Assembly (NCBI RefSeq): GCF_042687825.1
Contig: NZ_JBHUQE010000010.1
Coordinates: 62,001-126,000 of the forward strand
Direction: 5' to 3'
Length of the DNA: 64,000 nt
Source of the DNA: Sedimentitalea sp042687825
Lineage (GTDB): Bacteria; Pseudomonadota; Alphaproteobacteria; Rhodobacterales; Rhodobacteraceae
A model generated the notes under the pieces. That model had not been told where the DNA came from and searched no databases. It worked only from the letters and a program-made list of their open reading frames with translations. A program made the translations under genes and the position numbers. Below are positions 1 to 7,498 of the stretch, one piece after another (position 1 is the first letter of the stretch; each line of letters opens with the position of its first letter).

Positions 1-1014
1 CGTGGCGCGGTGGCCATAGCGCACACCATCATAACGCGCCAGGTTGCTGGAGGCCTCGGCAGGCGCGATCACGTAATAGGCCGGCAGCGCGTATTTCGTG
101 TGCGGCAGGCTGATATCGACGACCTCGGCCCCGGCATCGCGCAGCATGTCGGCGCCATCCGCCCACAGCTTCTCGATCTCCGCCGGCATGCCGTCCATGC
201 GGTATTCCCTGGGAATGCCGATTTTCTGGCCCTTGATGTCGCCGGTCAGCATGGCCTCGAAATCCGGCACCGGGATGTCGGCGCTGGTGCTGTCCTTGGG
301 GTCGTGGCCGGACATGGCCTGCAGCATGATCGCGGCATCCCGCACCGATTTGGTCATCGGCCCGGCCTGATCCAGCGAACTGGCAAAGGCGACGATGCCC
401 CAGCGCGAGCAGCGGCCATAGGTCGGCTTGATCCCGACCGTGCCGGTAAACGCGGCGGGCTGGCGGATCGAGCCGCCGGTATCGGTGCCGGTGGCCGCCA
501 GGCACAGATCGGCGGCCACGGCGGCGGCCGAGCCACCGCTGGACCCGCCCGGGGTCAGGGCCGCCTCGTCATTGCCGCGCCGCCAGGGGCTGATCGCAGC
601 GCCATAGGTGCTGGTCTCGTTGGACGAGCCCATGGCGAATTCATCCATGTTCAGCTTGCCCAGCATCACCGCGCCCGCGTCGGCCAGTTGCTGGCTGACG
701 GTGGATTCATATTCCGGCAGAAAGCCCTGCAGGATGCGGCTGCCGGCCTGGCTGGGCACGCCGCGGGTGCAGAACAGGTCCTTGATGCCGATCGGCAACC
801 CGCACATCGCGGGCGCGTCCCCGGCCCTGATGCGCGTATCCGCCGCCGCCGCGCGTTCCAGCGCGATCTCGGGCGTCTTGTGCACAAAGGCGTTCAGCGC
901 GTCCGCCGCGTCGATAGCCGTCAGGCAGGCCTGAGTCAGCTCGACCGAGGTCGTTTCACCCTGGCGCAGCGCGTCGCGGGCATCGGCAAGGCCCATTTTG
1001 TTCAGATCAGACAT
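1..1014 (-). CDS. gatA: Asp-tRNA(Asn)/Glu-tRNA(Gln) amidotransferase subunit A (3' end off window)
   Basis: GatA is the amidase subunit of the GatCAB complex; it releases ammonia from glutamine to amidate mischarged Glu-tRNA(Gln)/Asp-tRNA(Asn). The first 338 residues are present and the rest lies beyond base 1. The amidase-signature triad is visible: Lys in GIKDLF, the GGSSGGSAAAVAA stretch, and the nucleophile Ser in TDTGGSIRQPAAF. Two adjacent in-frame ATGs (1017 and 1014) could start it. I chose 1014, which overlaps the gatC stop by one base (TGATG), consistent with translational coupling. gatB is not in view. Identity is certain; only the exact start is open. Confidence 0.97.
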   Translation of the reverse strand, partial: MSDLNKMGLADARDALRQGETTSVELTQACLTAIDAADALNAFVHKTPEIALERAAAADTRIRAGDAPAMCGLPIGIKDLFCTRGVPSQAGSRILQGFLPEYESTVSQQLADAGAVMLGKLNMDEFAMGSSNETSTYGAAISPWRRGNDEAALTPGGSSGGSAAAVAADLCLAATGTDTGGSIRQPAAFTGTVGIKPTYGRCSRWGIVAFASSLDQAGPMTKSVRDAAIMLQAMSGHDPKDSTSADIPVPDFEAMLTGDIKGQKIGIPREYRMDGMPAEIEKLWADGADMLRDAGAEVVDISLPHTKYALPAYYVIAPAEASSNLARYDGVRYGHRAT

Positions 1015-1301
1015 CATTCCACCACCTTGGGAACCGCAAAGAACCCTTCACGCGCGTCGGGTGCGTTGGACAGCACCTTGGCCTGCTGGTCGCCATCCGT
1101 CACCACATCAGCGCGCCGCTTCAAGCGCTGCGGCGTGACGGATGTCATTGGCGCGACGCCGTCGACATCGACCTCGTTCAATTGCTCGATGAAGCCCAGG
1201 ATCGTGTTGAACTCGGCGGCCAGTGCGGGCAGCGCGTCATCCTCGACCTTGATCCGGGCCAGCTTGGCCACCCGGGCGGCGGTGTTCTGATCAATCGACA
1301 T
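1014..1301 (-). CDS. gatC: Asp/Glu-tRNA amidotransferase subunit C
   Basis: This 95-residue protein is the small GatC subunit that wraps GatA and GatB together. It has the usual family length and sequence: an N-terminal helix (VAKLARIKVEDD), the FNTILGFIEQLNEVDVDGV segment, and a C-terminal REGFFAVPKVVE tail. The frame is open far upstream, but the start at 1301 (MSIDQ) is preceded by AGGACCCCC and matches family length. It is the first gene of a gatC-gatA operon with a one-base stop/start overlap. Divergent from the secreted-protein gene at 1781. Confidence 0.95.
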   Translation of the reverse strand: MSIDQNTAARVAKLARIKVEDDALPALAAEFNTILGFIEQLNEVDVDGVAPMTSVTPQRLKRRADVVTDGDQQAKVLSNAPDAREGFFAVPKVVE

Positions 1302-1780
1302 GGGGGTCCTCATGCTGTGTCCTGGGGCATTTACCGCCGTGGCGTCCGGCTCGCAAGGGGCGCCGGCTTGTCCCGGCGGAGCGGCTGCGATCAGTTTGGC
1401 CCCGTCAACGGCAAGCGACGACAATCCGGCCCGGCGACCTTGGTCCGGGTCATCGGCCATGCCGATGAGGTTGTCTTGGTCGCCGACCGCGCCATCCAGA
1501 AACACTTGGCCCATTGCAATGCCGCAAAGTCCCGGCCGGGTTCCTGGTCTGACTGACGCCATGCGGCATCGTCTGTTCTGACGGGGCCGCACTGCCCACA
1601 TAGGCCGGGCAACCGAATTTTTTGCGCGATCCTGATGGCATCGCGATTTTCGCGCGCCAGACCCGTAGCACAGAGCCCGCCCGGTCTGTGCGCACGTCGT
1701 CGCGCGCTCGGCACAGGGTACGGCAGTTTGTCGCCGCCCGATCCTCGGATAAGATACCCGATATGAGCCTTGGAGGCGCC
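1302..1780. other. 479-base non-coding gap between divergent gatC and the 1781 gene
   Basis: Long open frames cross this stretch on both strands, but their translations are arginine/proline-rich, carry no recognisable motif and look like GC-driven noise. It presumably holds the divergent promoters of gatC and the secreted-protein gene. I see no clear hexamer pair, tRNA, repeat or hairpin. Confidence 0.5.
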
Positions 1781-2281
1781 ATGTTCCATTCATCTGTCCG
1801 GACCTACCTGATCGCAGCGGCGTTGGTGCTGTTGCTGCCGGCCACGACCGCAGCAAGCGAGACCCGGACAGCCACAGGCCCACTGGACGGCCAGATTTTC
1901 ATCGGTCATGTCGGCCCCGCCTCCGACCCTGATTTCGCGGAAGAACTGCACTTCAACCATGGACTGTTCTGGTCCAAGCTCTGCCTTGTCTGCGGCTATT
2001 CTCCCGGCCCGTATTGGACTCGGCAGGTCGGGACGGACGTGCAGTTTGTCGCGGAACTCCGTGGCCAGTCCGGCAGCACCTTTCGCTATCGGGGGGTGAT
2101 CGCCAAGGACAGCGCCGCAGTCGACGTGCATTGGACAAAAGACCGCTGGTACTGGTCGATGGATCGCGATCTGGTGTTTCGCGGCCGCCTTGCCACCGAC
2201 CGCACGGCCATATCGGCGGCAGATGCACGGCAGCGCGCCCGAGCCGCCGCGCAGGATACATTGCCGGAGTGGTGTCCATGA
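1781..2281 (+). CDS. hypothetical secreted protein
   Basis: A 166-residue protein of unknown function. It starts with a clear signal peptide: a short charged n-region, then YLIAAALVLLLPATTA and an AAS/A-type cleavage region near residue 25. The mature part has a CLVC cysteine pair and many aromatic residues (WTKDRWYWSMDRD), and ends ...LPEWCP. The ATG at 1781 has GGAGG eight bases upstream; a second in-frame ATG at 1763 lacks a ribosome site and would add six residues. Its stop overlaps the ATG of the downstream membrane protein by four bases (ATGA), so the two are probably co-translated. I do not recognise a family. Confidence 0.7.
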   Translation: MFHSSVRTYLIAAALVLLLPATTAASETRTATGPLDGQIFIGHVGPASDPDFAEELHFNHGLFWSKLCLVCGYSPGPYWTRQVGTDVQFVAELRGQSGSTFRYRGVIAKDSAAVDVHWTKDRWYWSMDRDLVFRGRLATDRTAISAADARQRARAAAQDTLPEWCP

Positions 2282-2916
2282 AACGGCGGCGCTGGGCTCT
2301 GGTGTTTGTCCTGTATCTGGTGGTGTTGCTGGGCGGCTGGTTTGCCGGTGACAGGTTGCAGGACCTGCCGCTCATCGACGTGTTGCCGCAAACCGAAACA
2401 CGGGTCCACCGGATGATCATGATCGCCACGCTGGTGTTCATCCTGGCATCGGCCATTCCGTTCATACCCGGGGCCGAAATCGGGTTTGCGCTGCTGATGC
2501 TTTTTGGCGGCAAGATCGCATTTCTGGTCTATCTCGCCATGTGCGCGGCCTTGCTGCTGGGCTTTCTTCTGGGCCGACTGGTGCCATTGCACCGCGCCGC
2601 CCGGCTGTTCGCGGCATTGGGATTCGCAAACACCGCCGATCTCGTCATCGAAATGTCGCGCCTTGACCCGGACGCCGGCCTGCGATTGCTGATCGCGCAT
2701 ATGCCCCGCCGCCTTTTGCCAACCCTGCTGCGGCACCGCTATCTGGCCATTATCGCGCTGTTCAACCTGCCGGGTAATTCGTTGTTGGGCGGCGGCGGCG
2801 GCATCGCTTTCATTGCCGGCATGAGCCGCCTGTTCTCCTTTCCAAAATATCTGGCGAGCGTGCTGCTCGCGGTCGCACCGTTTCCGTTGCTCGCGACGCT
2901 TGCCGACCGGTTTTGA
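2278..2916 (+). CDS. polytopic membrane protein, possibly TVP38/TMEM64-like
   Basis: A 212-residue integral membrane protein with about five or six hydrophobic segments. The first begins right after MKRRRWALV, so the N-terminus is probably cytoplasmic. Glycine-rich pieces (FIPGAEIGFALLMLFGG near residue 62 and FNLPGNSLLGGGGG near residue 162) recall the re-entrant loops of TVP38/TMEM64/DedA (VTT-domain) proteins, but length and motifs fit loosely. That assignment is inference. It is coupled by an ATGA overlap to the secreted protein upstream, so the pair may act together at the envelope. Confidence 0.65.
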   Translation: MKRRRWALVFVLYLVVLLGGWFAGDRLQDLPLIDVLPQTETRVHRMIMIATLVFILASAIPFIPGAEIGFALLMLFGGKIAFLVYLAMCAALLLGFLLGRLVPLHRAARLFAALGFANTADLVIEMSRLDPDAGLRLLIAHMPRRLLPTLLRHRYLAIIALFNLPGNSLLGGGGGIAFIAGMSRLFSFPKYLASVLLAVAPFPLLATLADRF

Positions 2917-2992
2917 TGATCGTTTTCATCCGCGGGCAATGGTGTTTTGCAGGCTGCATGCTAATCTTGCGGCGATCATCAAGGAGGGGCTT

Positions 2993-3685
2993 ATGAAAAT
3001 CATCTGGCTTGGACATGGCAGTTTCCGAATCGAAACCGAGGACTTGGTTCTGCTGGTCGATCCCTGGCTGACCGGCAATCCGGTCCTGGCCGAGGACCAG
3101 CACGACGCCGCCGTTAGCGGCGCCACCCACATCCTGCTGACTCATGTGCATTTTGACCATGTGGTCGACGTACTGCCCCTGGCCAAGCGGCTGAACATCC
3201 CGGTGATCGGGCAATACGACCTGATGGGCCTGTGGGGCGAGACCGAGGGCATCGAGACCGTCGGTTTCAACAAGGGTGGCACGGTCGCGGTGGGCAATGC
3301 CCGCGTGTCGATGGTCACCGCTCAGCACTCCTCGACCTTTTCCACCGAGGACGGGCTGCGCACTGGCGGGTCCGAAGTCGGATACATGATCGCCGCCGAG
3401 GGCCGGATGATCTATCTCAGCGGCGATACGGATATCATGGCCGACATGGACTGGTTCGGCGATTACTACAAACCCGATATCGGCATCCTGTCCGCCGGCG
3501 GGCATTTTACCATGGATATGGACAAGGTCGCCTATGCCGCCAAGCGCTATTTCAACTTCAAGACCCTGATCCCCTGCCATTACCGGTCGTTCCCGGTGCT
3601 CGAACAATCGGCCGAAGCGCTGATCGCCGCCCTGCCCGATGTCGACGTGATCGAGCCGCAGGTGATGCAGGCCATCGAGCTTTGA
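2993..3685 (+). CDS. UPF0173 metal-dependent hydrolase (metallo-beta-lactamase fold)
   Basis: A 230-residue cytosolic protein with the metallo-beta-lactamase fold. It has the metal-binding HVHFDH motif at residues 51-56, an upstream VDPWLTGNP strand, AQHSS near residue 108, a SGDTD block, and a C-terminal IPCHYRSFPVL. Length and motif order match the UPF0173 (YtkL/UlaG-like) family, whose substrate is generally unknown. The start at 2993 has a strong AAGGAGGGG 12 bases upstream. It lies 76 bases after the membrane-protein gene on the same strand and is followed by a hairpin terminator. Confidence 0.9.
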   Translation: MKIIWLGHGSFRIETEDLVLLVDPWLTGNPVLAEDQHDAAVSGATHILLTHVHFDHVVDVLPLAKRLNIPVIGQYDLMGLWGETEGIETVGFNKGGTVAVGNARVSMVTAQHSSTFSTEDGLRTGGSEVGYMIAAEGRMIYLSGDTDIMADMDWFGDYYKPDIGILSAGGHFTMDMDKVAYAAKRYFNFKTLIPCHYRSFPVLEQSAEALIAALPDVDVIEPQVMQAIEL

Positions 3686-3693
3686 AACGGCGC

Positions 3694-3719
3694 CCCCGAC
3701 CGGTGTGCGCCGGTCGGGG
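3694..3719 (+). terminator. GC-rich hairpin after the UPF0173 gene
   Basis: A perfect 10-bp stem (CCCCGACCGG/CCGGTCGGGG) with a six-base loop starts nine bases after the UPF0173 stop codon. It lacks a strong T-run (TCATGTTC follows), so termination may be imperfect. Confidence 0.6.
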
Positions 3720-4052
3720 TCATGTTCTCCAGGTACAGCGGAACTGATACCGTCCCGTGGTGCGGAACGTTCCGCCGGCCTGTCTGACCGTGCGCAGCCG
3801 ACGGATACAGGTCAGCCGTGGCATTCCTGCGTGCCTTTCCGATCAAGTCGACCGGCATTCCCTTGATCGGCAGGCGGTCCAGCGCTTGGAATTCGGCGGG
3901 TACGGGGGGATATATCCTGGATGTCATCCTGCTGTTCCCCATGAAAATCACACTGGGAAAACGCAGCGCGAGATTGACTGCCCTGATACAAGTTTTGCGT
4001 GCCGGACACGGTTTCGGATCTGTTTTTCCACGGATTTCCAGGCGCCGCCGCC
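3720..4052. other. intergenic, no gene seen
   Basis: This is the bulk of the 424-base gap between the UPF0173 gene and hisB. Open frames here on both strands carry no domain and use codons unlike the neighbours. Apart from the terminator at its left edge and a promoter-like pair at its right edge I see nothing. Confidence 0.5.
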
Positions 4053-4080
4053 TTTACCTGCCCGGCCCAGCATCTATAAG
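4053..4080 (+). promoter_or_regulatory. candidate promoter of hisBH
   Basis: TTTACC at 4053-4058 and TATAAG at 4075-4080 are separated by 16 bases and end 29 bases before the hisB start. This is a plausible sigma-70-type pair, identified by eye only. Confidence 0.35.
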
Positions 4081-4109
4081 AACCGGGCAAGCCCCAGCGA
4101 GGAACCAGG

Positions 4110-4697
4110 ATGCGCAGCGCCACCATCACCCGAAAGACCGCCGAAACCGAGATCTCGGTCACGATCGATCTGGACGGCACCGGGATCTATGACAACCAGA
4201 CCGGGGTTGGGTTCTTTGATCACATGCTGGACCAACTGGCGCGGCATTCGCTGATCGACATGACGATCCGGGCGCAGGGCGACACCCATATCGACGATCA
4301 CCACACGGTCGAGGATACCGGTATCGCGCTGGGTCAGGCGCTGGCGCAGGCTCTGGGCGACAAGCGCGGCATCGTACGCTATGGCGCCTGCCTGCTGCCG
4401 ATGGACGATGCGCTGGTGCGCGCCGCACTGGACCTGTCAGCCCGGCCGTTTCTGGTGTGGAATGTCGATCTGCCCACCGCCAAGATCGGCAGTTTCGACA
4501 GCGAGCTTGTGCGCGAGTTCTTTCAGGCTCTCAGCACCCATGGCGGCATCACCCTGCATGTCGACCGGTTGCACGGGCTGAACAGCCACCATATCGCCGA
4601 GGCCGCATTCAAGGCCGTGGCCCGCGCCCTGCGCGACGCCGTCGAGACCGACCCGCGCAAGGCCGATGCGGTGCCCTCGACCAAGGGTGCCTTGTAG
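4110..4697 (+). CDS. hisB: imidazoleglycerol-phosphate dehydratase
   Basis: HisB removes water from imidazole-glycerol phosphate to give imidazole-acetol phosphate in histidine biosynthesis. The 195-residue monofunctional form is present. The metal-binding HHTVEDTG (about residues 63-70) and HHIAEAAFKA (about residues 161-170) motifs flank the half-repeats, and GVGFFDHMLDQLARH is at the N-terminal side. No fused phosphatase domain occurs, as usual in alphaproteobacteria. hisH follows after four bases. Confidence 0.97.
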   Translation: MRSATITRKTAETEISVTIDLDGTGIYDNQTGVGFFDHMLDQLARHSLIDMTIRAQGDTHIDDHHTVEDTGIALGQALAQALGDKRGIVRYGACLLPMDDALVRAALDLSARPFLVWNVDLPTAKIGSFDSELVREFFQALSTHGGITLHVDRLHGLNSHHIAEAAFKAVARALRDAVETDPRKADAVPSTKGAL

Positions 4698-4701
4698 GCG
4701 C

Positions 4702-5340
4702 ATGCTGACAGCGATCATCGACTATGAAAGCGGCAATCTGCATTCCGCGGAAAAGGCGTTTCAGCGGATGGCGCGCGAGGTGGACGCCGGCACCGTGGTG
4801 GTGACCGGCGATGCCGATGTCGTCGCCCGCGCGGATCGCGTCGTGCTGCCGGGCGATGGCGCCTTTCCGGCCTGTGCCGCCGCCCTGCGCGGCCATTCCG
4901 GCCTGTTTGATGCCCTGGTCGAAGCGGTGGAAACCCGCGGCCGGCCCTTTCTGGGCATCTGCGTCGGCATGCAGCTGATGGCCAGCCTGGGACGCGAATA
5001 CCAGGACACGCCGGGTCTGGGCTGGATCGCGGGCGAGGTGATCAGGATCACTCCGACCGATACCGCGCTGAAGGTTCCGCATATGGGTTGGAACGATCTG
5101 GTGATCGACCACGGTCATCCGGTGTTTGACGGAATATCCAGCGGCGATCACGCCTATTTCGTGCATTCCTATCAGGTTCACGTCGAGAACGCCGCCGACC
5201 GGCTGGCACATGTGGACTATGGCGGCGACGTCACCGCGGTAATCGGCAGGGGCACGATGCTGGGCATGCAGTTCCATCCCGAGAAAAGCCAGGCCGCCGG
5301 CCTGCGGATGATCGCGAACTTTCTGCGCTGGACGCCCTGA
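4702..5340 (+). CDS. hisH: imidazole glycerol phosphate synthase, glutamine amidotransferase subunit
   Basis: HisH hydrolyses glutamine and channels ammonia to HisF in the fifth histidine-pathway step. The 212-residue class-I glutamine amidotransferase shows the nucleophile Cys in GICVGMQLM and the His-Glu pair in MQFHPEKSQ. The start at 4702 lies four bases after the hisB stop. Its partner HisF and HisA do not follow: the next gene is convergent and unrelated, so the his operon is split here. Confidence 0.97.
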   Translation: MLTAIIDYESGNLHSAEKAFQRMAREVDAGTVVVTGDADVVARADRVVLPGDGAFPACAAALRGHSGLFDALVEAVETRGRPFLGICVGMQLMASLGREYQDTPGLGWIAGEVIRITPTDTALKVPHMGWNDLVIDHGHPVFDGISSGDHAYFVHSYQVHVENAADRLAHVDYGGDVTAVIGRGTMLGMQFHPEKSQAAGLRMIANFLRWTP

Positions 5341-5348
5341 CACCCGCG

Positions 5349-5392
5349 CCGCCGCCCGGACAATCCCGAGCCGCCGCCCGGACAATCCCGAG
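5349..5392. repeat. perfect tandem repeat, 2 x 22 bp
   Basis: Bases 5349-5370 and 5371-5392 are identical. They lie just after the hisH stop in the 120-base gap between convergent hisH and the antiporter cluster. The unit is CG-rich with a central GGACAATCCC. Confidence 0.85.
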
Positions 5393-5434
5393 AATTTTCC
5401 AGAAATGGCCCTGCGGATCCGGCGGGCGGCCGGC

Positions 5435-5452
5435 GGGCGGGTTGCCCCGCCC
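5435..5452. terminator. possible bidirectional terminator between convergent hisH and antiporter cluster
   Basis: A 7-bp GGGCGGG/CCCGCCC stem with a four-base loop lies between two converging transcription units, nine bases beyond the antiporter stop. No T-run is present on either side. Confidence 0.35.
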
Positions 5453-5460
5453 TGCCCCGG

Positions 5461-7158
5461 TCAGCTGAGGTAATTCACCACCAGCGCGACGCCCAGCAAC
5501 ACCCCGATCCACAGCACCATGGCACCGGTCGGCCAATATTGCGACACCCGTCCCTCGGGACCATAGGAATGGTAGAGCCGGATGATCAGCCCCTTGAACC
5601 ACACGCCCTTGAGATGGTCCAGCATCCGAAAGAACGAGCCAAAGGGCCAGGCCAGCCAGCGCAGCAGAGACGGCAGCAATCTGCGGTAGGTCCAGTCGAA
5701 ATCCAGATTCACCGATTTCAGCTCGGGCGGATAGATGCCCGTGCGCATCAGAACCGTAAAGGCCAGCGCCGAGAAGAACAGCAGCTGCAGCTGGGTGATC
5801 ACATGGGTGGTGGTATAGGATTCATAGCTGACGTCGAACGGCAACAGCGCATAGAGCGGCGCCGGATAGACCCCGACAGCGATACAGAGGAACGCGGTCA
5901 GACCCATCGCCAGCAGCATGTTCCAGGGCGCCTCTTTCGGGCGTTTGCCGCTGTCATGGGCAAAGAAGGCGAAATAGGGAATCTTGATGCCTGAATGGTG
6001 GAACACCCCGGCCGAGGCAAACAGCAGGATGCCCCAGACGATGTAATAGCTTTCCTTGGCCGACGCCGACAGGATCAGCGATTTCGTGACAAAGCCGGAG
6101 AACAGCGGAAAGGCCGAGATCGAGGCCGCGCCGATGACGCAAAAGATCATTGTCAGCGGCATGGTCTTGTACAGTCCGCCCAGTTCCGACCCCTTGGCAG
6201 TACCGGTACGGAACAGCACGGCGCCGACGCTCATGAACAACAGCGCCTTGTATAGGATATGCGCAAAGGCATGCGCCGCGGTGCCGTTCAGGGCCAGTTC
6301 CGTGCCGATGCCGACACCGACGACCATGAACCCCAGCTGGTTGTTCAGACTATAGGCCAGAACCCGGCGCAGATCGTTCTCGATCACGGCGTAAAAGATC
6401 GGGAACAGCGTCATGATCGCGCCGATATAGACCAGGATCTCGGTGCCTGCAAAGCCGCGCGCCAGCGAATAGACCGCCAGTTTCGTGGTAAAGGCCGACA
6501 GGATCACCGTGCCGGTGACCGTGGCTGCCGGATAGGCGTCCTGCAGCCAGTTATGCAGCAGCGGAAACGCGCATTTCATACCAAAGGCAATGAAGATCAG
6601 CCAGGTGCCAAGCGTGCCCAGCTGCATTTGCTCGAAGGCGATGCTGCCGGTATCGGCATAGTTAACGATCACGCCGGCCAACAGGATCACCCCGGACCCG
6701 ACCTGAATGATCAGATAGCGCAGACCGGTGTGATAGGCCCCCTCGGTGCGCCGCGCCCAGATCAGGAACACCGACGAGATCGCGGTGCCTTCCCAGTAAA
6801 AGAACAGGGTGATCAGATCGCCGGCCAGCACCGCCCCGATCGCCGCCCCGGCATAAAGCAGCGCCGCCACCTGTTGCACCAGGTCCTTGACGTGCCAAGC
6901 ATAAAGATTGCCCAGAAAGGCCGCGATACAGAAGATCAGCGCAAAGATGCGGCTCAGCTTGTCCACCCGCATCAGCTCCAGCGTAAAGCCAAAGAAATCG
7001 ACCGGCACCAGATTGCCGAAGGGCAGCGCATAGACCTGCAGAACCGCGATGACCGGTACGGTCAACAACAGCGCCGCGCGCGCCGGCCCGCGGGGCAGCA
7101 GCGGCAGAACCAGGGCCGCCAGAAAGAACAGGAATGCGGTGGGTATGGACTCAAGCAT
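5461..7158 (-). CDS. Mrp-type antiporter subunit D-like (third copy, NuoL/M/N family)
   Basis: A 565-residue polytopic protein of the proton-translocating NuoL/MrpA/MrpD family, about 14-16 membrane segments. It keeps the three charged residues expected in the proton path: Glu123 (LFFYWEG), Lys195 (FGMKCAFPLLHNW) and the Lys in AHILYKALLFM. The C-terminus is about 60 residues longer than in the two sister copies and includes a DFDWTYRR motif and a final membrane helix. It is the last gene of the ten-gene cluster and overlaps the 115-residue gene upstream by eight bases. Which ion it carries cannot be read from sequence. Confidence 0.88.
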   Translation of the reverse strand: MLESIPTAFLFFLAALVLPLLPRGPARAALLLTVPVIAVLQVYALPFGNLVPVDFFGFTLELMRVDKLSRIFALIFCIAAFLGNLYAWHVKDLVQQVAALLYAGAAIGAVLAGDLITLFFYWEGTAISSVFLIWARRTEGAYHTGLRYLIIQVGSGVILLAGVIVNYADTGSIAFEQMQLGTLGTWLIFIAFGMKCAFPLLHNWLQDAYPAATVTGTVILSAFTTKLAVYSLARGFAGTEILVYIGAIMTLFPIFYAVIENDLRRVLAYSLNNQLGFMVVGVGIGTELALNGTAAHAFAHILYKALLFMSVGAVLFRTGTAKGSELGGLYKTMPLTMIFCVIGAASISAFPLFSGFVTKSLILSASAKESYYIVWGILLFASAGVFHHSGIKIPYFAFFAHDSGKRPKEAPWNMLLAMGLTAFLCIAVGVYPAPLYALLPFDVSYESYTTTHVITQLQLLFFSALAFTVLMRTGIYPPELKSVNLDFDWTYRRLLPSLLRWLAWPFGSFFRMLDHLKGVWFKGLIIRLYHSYGPEGRVSQYWPTGAMVLWIGVLLGVALVVNYLS

Positions 7159-7498
7159 CGTAATCCACCTTTTCCAAATGGTCTTCGGGGAAGGTCTCGG
7201 ATTCCACGTCCTTGGGCGCGTAGTAATCCTCGGGCCGTTTCAGAAACAGGCGCATCACCTTGGCGCAGACCACCAGTGCGGCACACATAAAAAAGCCGTA
7301 CAGCGCGTAAAAGCCCGGGAAATCCTCGATCGCGAGATAGCTGTGCTTGTGATAGACGAAATCCGCCAGAAACAGCACGGCACAGACCGCGTATAGCGCA
7401 TAGACGATCTTTTCCACGCCGCCGGGCTTTTCCACCCATAGCAGCGCCCGGCCCAAAGCCGGGAACTTGTCGGGATCGTCCGGGGTCTTATTGTCCAT
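7151..7498 (-). CDS. small two-helix membrane protein of the antiporter cluster
   Basis: A 115-residue protein with two hydrophobic segments (roughly residues 32-48 and 63-80) and a polar, acidic C-terminus. It sits between two D-type antiporter genes, overlapping both (11 bases upstream, 8 downstream), so it is almost certainly co-translated with them. It does not resemble MrpB, C, E, F or G. A structural or assembly subunit specific to this split type of Mrp complex is my inference. No catalytic motif is visible. Confidence 0.75.
   Translation of the reverse strand: MDNKTPDDPDKFPALGRALLWVEKPGGVEKIVYALYAVCAVLFLADFVYHKHSYLAIEDFPGFYALYGFFMCAALVVCAKVMRLFLKRPEDYYAPKDVESETFPEDHLEKVDYDA

Noticed and set aside
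10..1290. Long plus-strand open frame (426 codons) opposite gatA/gatC
   Set aside because: It is the antisense shadow of certain genes; the translation is His/Gly/Arg-rich with no domain.
3580..3951. Minus-strand frame of 123 codons overlapping the UPF0173 3' end
   Set aside because: It crosses the terminator hairpin and the coding end of the hydrolase; no ribosome site or motif.
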